Assembly: GCF_000695625.1 (NCBI RefSeq)
Contig: NZ_JMQI01000047.1
Span: 62,001 to 126,000 of the forward strand
Reading direction: 5' to 3'
Length of the DNA: 64,000 nt
Source of the DNA: Amycolatopsis rifamycinica
GTDB lineage: Bacteria; Actinomycetota; Actinomycetes; Mycobacteriales; Pseudonocardiaceae
The notes beneath the pieces were generated by a model. The model had not been told where the DNA came from, made no database searches, and worked only from the letters and a program-made list of their open reading frames with translations. Below, one piece after another: positions 59,117 through 64,000 of the stretch (positions are counted from its first letter, which is position 1; every line of letters begins with the position of its first letter). A program made the translations under genes and the position numbers.

Positions 59117-59166
59117 ACCGGCGTACGGTGTCCGCGCCGGCCGGCACCTCGGCGGGAGAGAACCCC

Positions 59167-60189
59167 ATGCACTACCGCACCCTCGGCCGGACCGGGATCA
59201 AGGTCAGCCCGTACGCGCTCGGCGCGATGATGTTCGCGACGTCCTTCGGCAATCCCGACCCGGACGACTCCGCCCGCATGATCCGCAAGGCGCTGGACGC
59301 GGGCATCAACTTCATCGACACCGCCGACGCCTACGGCGACTCCGAAGAGGTCGTCGGCAAAGCCCTGCGGGACCGCCGCGACGAAGTCGTGCTCGCCACC
59401 AAGTTCGGCCGCCAGGTCGGCGCCGACCCGCACCACCAGGGCGCGTCCCGGCGCTGGATCGTCACCGCCGTCGAGAACTCGCTGCGGCGCCTGCGGGTCG
59501 ACCACATCGACCTCTACCAGCTGCACCGCACCGATCCCGCGACGGACGTCGAGGAAACGCTTTCCGCGCTGACCGACCTGCTGCGCGCCGGCAAGATCCG
59601 CGCGATCGGCACGTCCCAGAGCCTCGCGTCCGACATCGTCGAGGCCCAGTGGGTCGCCGAACACCGCGGCCTGGCGCGGTTCCGCGCCGAGCAGGCGGCC
59701 TACTCCATTCTCAACCGCGGCGTCGAACGCGAAGTGCTGCCGCTGACCCAGCGCTTCGGCATGGGCACGCTGATCTGGGGTCCCCTCGGCCAGGGCCTGC
59801 TCACCGGGCGCGTCCGCAAGGGCGGGCGCAACGACCTGCGCCGCGCCCACCTGCTCAAGCACCTCAGCGACGAACGCCGGCTCGACGTCGTCGAGCAGCT
59901 CGTTCCGCTGGCCGCCGAAGCGGGCCTGCCGATGACCCACCTCGCGATGGCCTTCGTCATCGCCCACCCCGGCGTCACCAGCGCGCTGCTCGGTCCCCGT
60001 ACCATGCCGCAGCTCGACGACCTGCTGGCCGGCATCGAGGTCCGCCTCACCGACGACGTCCTCGACCGCATCGACGAAATCGTGCCGCCGGGCACCAACA
60101 TCGGCGCGCTCGACCAGAACTACCAGCCGCCGGCCGTGCACGACCCCGGCCTGCGTCGCCGCCCGCTCGCCGAGCGCGCCGCGGCCTAG
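59167..60189 (+). CDS. Aldo/keto reductase
   Basis: A 340-residue NADPH-dependent oxidoreductase. MHYRTLGRTGIKVSPYALGAMMF is the family N-terminus. The catalytic tetrad is visible as FIDTADAYGDSEEVVGKAL (Asp, Tyr), LATKFGR (Lys) and DLYQLHRTD (His). The C-terminal cofactor segment is GVTSALLGPRTMPQLDDLL. It reduces an aldehyde or ketone of unknown identity. ATG 59167 has GGAGAG upstream. An IS481 scrap begins 5 bases after its stop. Confidence 0.92.
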   Translation: MHYRTLGRTGIKVSPYALGAMMFATSFGNPDPDDSARMIRKALDAGINFIDTADAYGDSEEVVGKALRDRRDEVVLATKFGRQVGADPHHQGASRRWIVTAVENSLRRLRVDHIDLYQLHRTDPATDVEETLSALTDLLRAGKIRAIGTSQSLASDIVEAQWVAEHRGLARFRAEQAAYSILNRGVEREVLPLTQRFGMGTLIWGPLGQGLLTGRVRKGGRNDLRRAHLLKHLSDERRLDVVEQLVPLAAEAGLPMTHLAMAFVIAHPGVTSALLGPRTMPQLDDLLAGIEVRLTDDVLDRIDEIVPPGTNIGALDQNYQPPAVHDPGLRRRPLAERAAA

Positions 60190-60194
60190 CTGCG

Positions 60195-60300
60195 CTGTCC
60201 GGCAACGGGTCGGCCTACCGCTCGCACGCCTGGCGCGACTCCGGCACCAAGCCGGGAATCACCCCGAAACGCACCCGGCCCTGCCGGCCGCGGAACAGCA
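60195..60300 (+). pseudogene. IS481-family transposase remnant
   Basis: About 35 codons read LSGNGSAYRSHAWRDSGTKP then GITPKRTRPCRPRNST. This matches the IS481 transposase core (LSDNGSAYRSHAWRDAC..LGITPKRTRPYRPQTNGKIERF). The catalytic Asp of SDNGS is Gly here, and both ends are missing. It is a fossil of an insertion beside the aldo/keto reductase. Confidence 0.75.
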
Positions 60301-60303
60301 CAC

Positions 60304-60960
60304 CTAGCGCAGGGTCGCGATCCCGGCCAGGAAGATGTCGACGCCGGCGAGGAACTGCTCGCGGTCGTCGTGGTCCCGCAGCCGGGTCGCCGCCCGGTGC
60401 ACGAACGGGTACTGCTCCGGGTCCAGTGACGCCCAGCGGGCGGCGATGTCGCCCAGGAAGGCCGACCGGTCCGCCGGGTCGCCGTCGAGGAGCCGGGCGT
60501 TGGCGGCGTTCTGGCCGGCGACGCCGAGCACGTAGTTGACCAGCGCGCCCGCGGCGTCGAACACCGTCTGCTCGGGGACGTCGAGCGCGGCGAGCAGTCC
60601 GCCGATGCGCTCGTAGATCTCCAGCAGCGCGGGCCGCCACGGCTCGCGGGACAGCTGGGCGCCGACCCACGGGTGGGCGTCGATCGCGTCGAACAGGCCC
60701 AGCGACACCGTGCGCAGCGCCTCCCGTGGGTCCGCCCCGACGACCGCGTCGCCCATGACGCGGGCGATGACGGCGTCGGTCGCCGCCGCGAGGAGGTCGC
60801 TCTTGTTCGCGACGTGGTGGTAGATCGCGCCGTAGCCGGTCGAGAGGCGGGCGGTGAGCGCGCGGAACGTCAGCGCGGCCTCGCCGCCGTCGTCCAGGAT
60901 CGCGGCCGCCGCCTGAACGATCACTTCCTTGGACAGCCCGTCCGTGCGCCGTTTCGCCAT
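60304..60960 (-). CDS. TetR-family transcriptional regulator
   Basis: A 218-residue repressor. The N-terminal HTH reads AALTFRALTARLSTGYGAIYHHVANKSDLLAAATD, typical of TetR, with a divergent all-alpha ligand domain. It is divergent from the first FAD monooxygenase gene. Two TTGGAACG-type palindromes in the 83-base gap are the likely operators, so it should repress both itself and the monooxygenase. Confidence 0.92.
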   Translation of the reverse strand: MAKRRTDGLSKEVIVQAAAAILDDGGEAALTFRALTARLSTGYGAIYHHVANKSDLLAAATDAVIARVMGDAVVGADPREALRTVSLGLFDAIDAHPWVGAQLSREPWRPALLEIYERIGGLLAALDVPEQTVFDAAGALVNYVLGVAGQNAANARLLDGDPADRSAFLGDIAARWASLDPEQYPFVHRAATRLRDHDDREQFLAGVDIFLAGIATLR

Positions 60961-60978
60961 GTGCTGATCATCGCACGC

Positions 60979-61031
60979 TTGGAACGTCGATCCAAACTCG
61001 TGCTAGCGTCGTGATTGGAACGACGATCCAA
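60979..61031. promoter_or_regulatory. Two TetR operators between regulator and monooxygenase
   Basis: TTGGAACGTCGATCCAA (60979-60995) and TTGGAACGACGATCCAA (61015-61031) are 17-base near-palindromes differing at one position and starting 36 bases apart. The second abuts the monooxygenase ribosome-binding site, and a TAGCGT -10-like element lies between them. Confidence 0.85.
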
Positions 61032-61043
61032 TCGGAGGTAATC

Positions 61044-62153
61044 ATGACTGTCACGATCATCGGAGCCGGCCTCGGCGGCCTCGTCCTGGCCGGCGTCCTG
61101 CACCGGCACGGCATCCCGGTCGCCGTCCTGGAGGCGGAGGCCTCCCCGGCGGCGCGCCGTCAGGGCGGGATGCTCGACATCCACCCGTGGAACGGCCAGC
61201 CGGCGCTCGAGGCGGCCGGGCTGGGGGAGGGGTTCCGCCGGCTCGTCCTCCCGGGCCGCGAGTCGTCCCGCATCGTCGACCGCGACGGCACCGTGCTGCT
61301 CGACCGGCCCGACGACGGAACCGGCGAGCGGCCCGAGGTGCAGCGCGGCGAGCTGCGGCAGCTGCTGCTGGACGCGCTGCCGCCGGGAACCGTCCACTGG
61401 GGACACAAGGTCACCGGGGCGCGGGCCCTCGGCGGCGGCGAGCACGAGGTGAGCCTGGCCGACGGGCGCAGTCTCGTGACGAGCCTGCTGGTCGGGGCGG
61501 ACGGCGCGTGGTCGAAGGTCCGCCCGCTGCTCTCGGCGGCGACCCCGGAGTACGTCGGCGTGACGGTCGTCGAGACCTTCCTCTTCGACGGCGACACCCG
61601 TCATCCCGCCACCGCGAAAGCGGTCGGCGCCGGGGCCCTGTACGCGCTCGCGCCGGGCAAGGGAATTGTGGCGCACCGCGAAAGCGGCGGGACCCTGCAC
61701 ACGTACGCGCAGCTGTTCAAGCCCCAGGACTGGCTGGCGGACGCCGACGCCGCGACCGTGACGGCACGCGTCGCCGAGGAGTTCGCCGGCTGGGCCCCCG
61801 AGCTGACCGCGCTGATCACCGGAAGCGACGTCCCGCCGGTGCTGCGCCGCCTGTGCACGCTGCCGGCCGGGCACCGCTGGGACCGCGTGCCGGGGGTGAC
61901 CCTGCTCGGCGACGCGGCCCACCTGATGCCGCCGAACGGGGAAGGGGCCAACCTGGCCATGCTGGACGGCGCCGAACTCGGGCAGGCCCTCGCCGCCCAC
62001 CCCGGCGACGTCGAGGCGGCGCTGGCCGAGTACGAGCGGGCCATGTTCTCGCGCGCGGCCGCGGAGGCCGACGACGAGGACGTCTACGCGATCATGTTCG
62101 GCGAGGACGCCCCGCACAGCATGGTCGCCTTGTTCACCGGCGCGGCGGGTTAG
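61044..62153 (+). CDS. TetX-like FAD-dependent monooxygenase
   Basis: A 369-residue class A flavoprotein monooxygenase. IIGAGLGGLVLAGVLHRHGI is the FAD Rossmann motif, RRQGGMLDIHPWNGQPAL and RPEVQRGELRQLLLDALP follow, then LLVGADGAWSKVR (DG motif) and LLGDAAHLMPPNGEGANLAMLDGAE (GD motif). The layout is that of TetX tetracycline-inactivating enzymes, but the substrate is unknown. ATG 61044 has GGAGG upstream. It is a paralog of the gene at 62899 and ends 4 bases inside the convergent second TetR gene. Confidence 0.88.
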   Translation: MTVTIIGAGLGGLVLAGVLHRHGIPVAVLEAEASPAARRQGGMLDIHPWNGQPALEAAGLGEGFRRLVLPGRESSRIVDRDGTVLLDRPDDGTGERPEVQRGELRQLLLDALPPGTVHWGHKVTGARALGGGEHEVSLADGRSLVTSLLVGADGAWSKVRPLLSAATPEYVGVTVVETFLFDGDTRHPATAKAVGAGALYALAPGKGIVAHRESGGTLHTYAQLFKPQDWLADADAATVTARVAEEFAGWAPELTALITGSDVPPVLRRLCTLPAGHRWDRVPGVTLLGDAAHLMPPNGEGANLAMLDGAELGQALAAHPGDVEAALAEYERAMFSRAAAEADDEDVYAIMFGEDAPHSMVALFTGAAG

Positions 62154-62830
62154 CCGGAGATGCCCGCCCCGATGCCGTCGAGCAGGTAGCCGAGGCCGAT
62201 CCGGAAGGTCTCGTCGGCGTCGAGGTGGGCGGCGTCGCGGACGACCGTCTCCAGCGCGGGGAACCGGCCGGTGGCGAACATCCGCACCAGGTAGGGGCCG
62301 AAGGTGGCCTGCCACTGCCGCTGGTCCATCCCGGTGGCGCGCTCGGCCCGCCGCTCGGCGATCTCCCGGCGGACCGCGCCGATCACGTACGCGTCGACCG
62401 CGGTGGCCACCGGCATGATCAGGTCGACGTCGACGCCGTCCAGCGCGGCCATCACCGCCTCGCCCCTGGCCAGCGCGTTCGGGCCGAGCTGGGGCCGCCC
62501 GCCGATCAGGTCGGCGAACCACTCGTGCCGGTGCACGGCCCGCCGGGTGGCCTCGGCCATCGAAGTCAGCACCTCCCGCCAGCCGTCCCCGGTGGGCCGG
62601 ATCTCGGCGTGGACGGCGTCGACCATCAGGTCGAGCAGCTCGTCCTTGGTGTCGATGTACCCGTAGAGCCGCATCGGCCCGACGTCCAGCGCGGCGGCGA
62701 TCTTCCGCAGCGACACGGCTTCCAGGCCGGCCTCGTCGGCCAGTTCCACCGCGGTCCGGACGATCAGGTCCCGGCTCAGCGGCGCCGGCGCCGGTCGATT
62801 CGCCGGCTCCGGCCGCTCCCACACCAACAT
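62150..62830 (-). CDS. TetR-family regulator with TetR_C-type ligand domain
   Basis: A 226-residue repressor. The HTH is AVSLRKIAAALDVGPMRLYGYIDTKDELLDLMVDA, close to the TetR/TetR_C subgroup that controls drug-modifying or efflux genes. It is divergent from the second monooxygenase, and two CGATACA-type repeats lie between them. It differs strongly in sequence from the first TetR, so the two regulators were not simply duplicated with their targets. Confidence 0.92.
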   Translation of the reverse strand: MLVWERPEPANRPAPAPLSRDLIVRTAVELADEAGLEAVSLRKIAAALDVGPMRLYGYIDTKDELLDLMVDAVHAEIRPTGDGWREVLTSMAEATRRAVHRHEWFADLIGGRPQLGPNALARGEAVMAALDGVDVDLIMPVATAVDAYVIGAVRREIAERRAERATGMDQRQWQATFGPYLVRMFATGRFPALETVVRDAAHLDADETFRIGLGYLLDGIGAGISG

Positions 62831-62855
62831 GGGGGTGACAATACATCGGCTGCCG

Positions 62856-62887
62856 CGATACAGTGTATCGAGAAGTACACCGTATCG
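62856..62887. promoter_or_regulatory. Two operators between second TetR and second monooxygenase
   Basis: CGATACA-G-TGTATCG (62856-62870) is a perfect palindrome, and AAGTACACCGTATCG (62873-62887) is a weaker second copy 17 bases on. Both lie just upstream of the monooxygenase ribosome-binding site. Confidence 0.8.
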
Positions 62888-62898
62888 AAGGGGGAGTC

Positions 62899-64000
62899 AT
62901 GGCCATCGTGATCGTGGGGGCCGGCCTGGGCGGGCTGGCGCTCGCCGGAGTGCTGCACGTGCACGGCATCGAGAGCGTGGTGTACGAGCGCGACGCCTCA
63001 CGCGACGCCCGCCGCCAGGGCGGCATGCTCGACATCCACTCCGGGCAGCGGGCGCTGCGGGAAGCGGGCCTGCTCGACCGGTTCCTGGCGATCGCCCGCA
63101 GCGAAGGGCAGGACATGCGCCTCCTGGAGCCGGACGGCACCCTGCTCCTGCAGGAGGACACCCCCGACGACGCTCCGGCCCTGCGGCCCGAGATCGACCG
63201 CACGGACTTGCGCAACCTGCTGCTCGACGCCCTCCCCGAGCGAACGGTCCGTTGGGGGAGTGCCTACGACCACGCGGAAGACGGCGTCGCGCACTTCGCG
63301 GACGGCACCACCGCGCCGTACGACCTCCTGGTCGGAGCGGACGGCGCGAACTCCCGCGTCCGTGCCCTCCTCACCGACGCCCAGCCGGCGCACATCGGCC
63401 AGAACGTGGTGGAGCTGGCCATCCCCGACATCGACCGCACCCACCCGGACCTCGCGGCCATGGTCGGCCGAGGCAACTACTGGGTCCTGGGCGACGGCAA
63501 GTCCCTGGCCGCCCAACGCAACGGCGACGGCTCGGTCCGCATCGGCGTCAGCTTCTACAACACGGACGAGAACTGGTTCACCGAGACGGGCATCCCCTTC
63601 GACAACCCACCCGCGGCCCGAGCAAGGCTGATCGAGCTCCTGGACGGCTGGGACACCCGCTTCACCACCCTGATCGCCGCCTGCGACGACACCGTGACAC
63701 CCCGCACGCTCACCACGCTCCCCGCAGGCCTCACATGGCCCTCGAACCCGGCGATCACCCTGCTGGGAGACGCGGCGCACTTGATGCCCCCGGTGGGCGA
63801 GGGAGCCAACATGGCCCTCCTGGACGGCGCCGAGCTGGCCCTCGCCTTGGCGGCCCACCCCGAGGACTTCGCCACCGCGGTGGCGGAGTACGAGAAGGAG
63901 ATGTTCAAGCGCACCGCGGCGGCCGCCCGCATGTCGGCGGACATGCAGGAGCTGCTGATGTCGCCCGACGCGAGCCGGAGGATGCTGGAGTTCTTCCAGC
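62899..64000 (+). CDS. TetX-like FAD-dependent monooxygenase, 3' end outside window
   Basis: At least 367 residues are visible, running off the right edge. IVGAGLGGLALAGVLHVHGI, RRQGGMLDIHSGQRALREAGLL, LRPEIDRTDLRNLLLDALP, LLVGADGANSRVR and LLGDAAHLMPPVGEGANMALLDGAE repeat the pattern of the 61044 gene and of TetX. The SGQRAL...GLL and RPEIDRTDLR segments are particularly TetX-like. ATG 62899 follows GGGGGAG. It is controlled by the divergent second TetR. Confidence 0.88.
   Translation, partial: MAIVIVGAGLGGLALAGVLHVHGIESVVYERDASRDARRQGGMLDIHSGQRALREAGLLDRFLAIARSEGQDMRLLEPDGTLLLQEDTPDDAPALRPEIDRTDLRNLLLDALPERTVRWGSAYDHAEDGVAHFADGTTAPYDLLVGADGANSRVRALLTDAQPAHIGQNVVELAIPDIDRTHPDLAAMVGRGNYWVLGDGKSLAAQRNGDGSVRIGVSFYNTDENWFTETGIPFDNPPAARARLIELLDGWDTRFTTLIAACDDTVTPRTLTTLPAGLTWPSNPAITLLGDAAHLMPPVGEGANMALLDGAELALALAAHPEDFATAVAEYEKEMFKRTAAAARMSADMQELLMSPDASRRMLEFFQ

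Noticed and set aside
1..64000. CRISPR array, prophage, tRNA or rRNA genes
   Set aside because: No spaced direct repeats, phage structural genes, tRNA cloverleafs or rRNA stretches were recognised on reading through.

Overview
The window is very GC-rich, uses many GTG starts and 4-base stop/start overlaps, and carries recA-recX with DUF3046, SAV_6107-type HEPN, Scr1/DUF397, mycothiol-type maleylpyruvate isomerase and Sdh1-type succinate dehydrogenase genes. This points to an actinomycete, most likely Amycolatopsis or another member of the Pseudonocardiaceae. It reads as an ordinary chromosomal segment of about 57 genes with small mobile or broken remnants, not as a prophage, plasmid or CRISPR locus. 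No rRNA, tRNA or CRISPR array was seen.

Left part (1-12.7 kb): phytoene desaturase with a geranylgeranyl-type diphosphate synthase (carotenoid pair), an alkylmercury-lyase relative, metF, a DUF885 metallohydrolase, an EamA exporter, a GNAT/YbaK pair, an SOS-boxed HEPN protein, a maleylpyruvate-isomerase-family gene, a double VOC protein, an ACT-GNAT fusion and peptide deformylase. Middle-left (12.8-25 kb): lhr helicase, a DeoR regulator/MFS/PdxA2 operon with a tandem operator, a membrane-anchored Hsp70, and DUF3046-recA-recX with both a LexA box and a PafBC-type promoter. Middle (25-37.7 kb): an MFS gene and a dikinase-like enzyme, the Entner-Doudoroff genes edd-eda, the sdh operon followed by nucleotidyltransferase, GNAT and amidohydrolase genes. 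37.6-49.5 kb: a DUF397/Scr1 regulator pair, DUF4037 and DUF1275 genes, a broken polymorphic-toxin fragment, an SDR, the gluABCD amino-acid importer, a two-component system with an orphan TAXI binding protein, and a ketopantoate-reductase-like gene.

Right part (49.5-64 kb): a CGNR regulator, then a run of secreted enzymes (PAP2 phosphatase, EEP phosphodiesterase with lectin-like tail, two GH43 enzymes with AbfB and CBM13 modules, a GH5 endoglycoceramidase-like enzyme), an aldo/keto reductase, an IS481 transposase scrap, and two consecutive TetR/FAD-monooxygenase pairs of the TetX type, each with its own double operator.

The most interesting signal is at 7972-9304. A perfect actinobacterial SOS box (TCGAAC-N4-GTTCGA) sits upstream of a HEPN protein whose long disordered N-terminus repeats a QxxLP(M/L/I) motif that resembles the bacterial sliding-clamp-binding peptide (for example Hda QLSLPL). 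Together they suggest a DNA-damage-induced protein tethered to the replication clamp. All functional statements come from reading motifs by eye; no database search was run.
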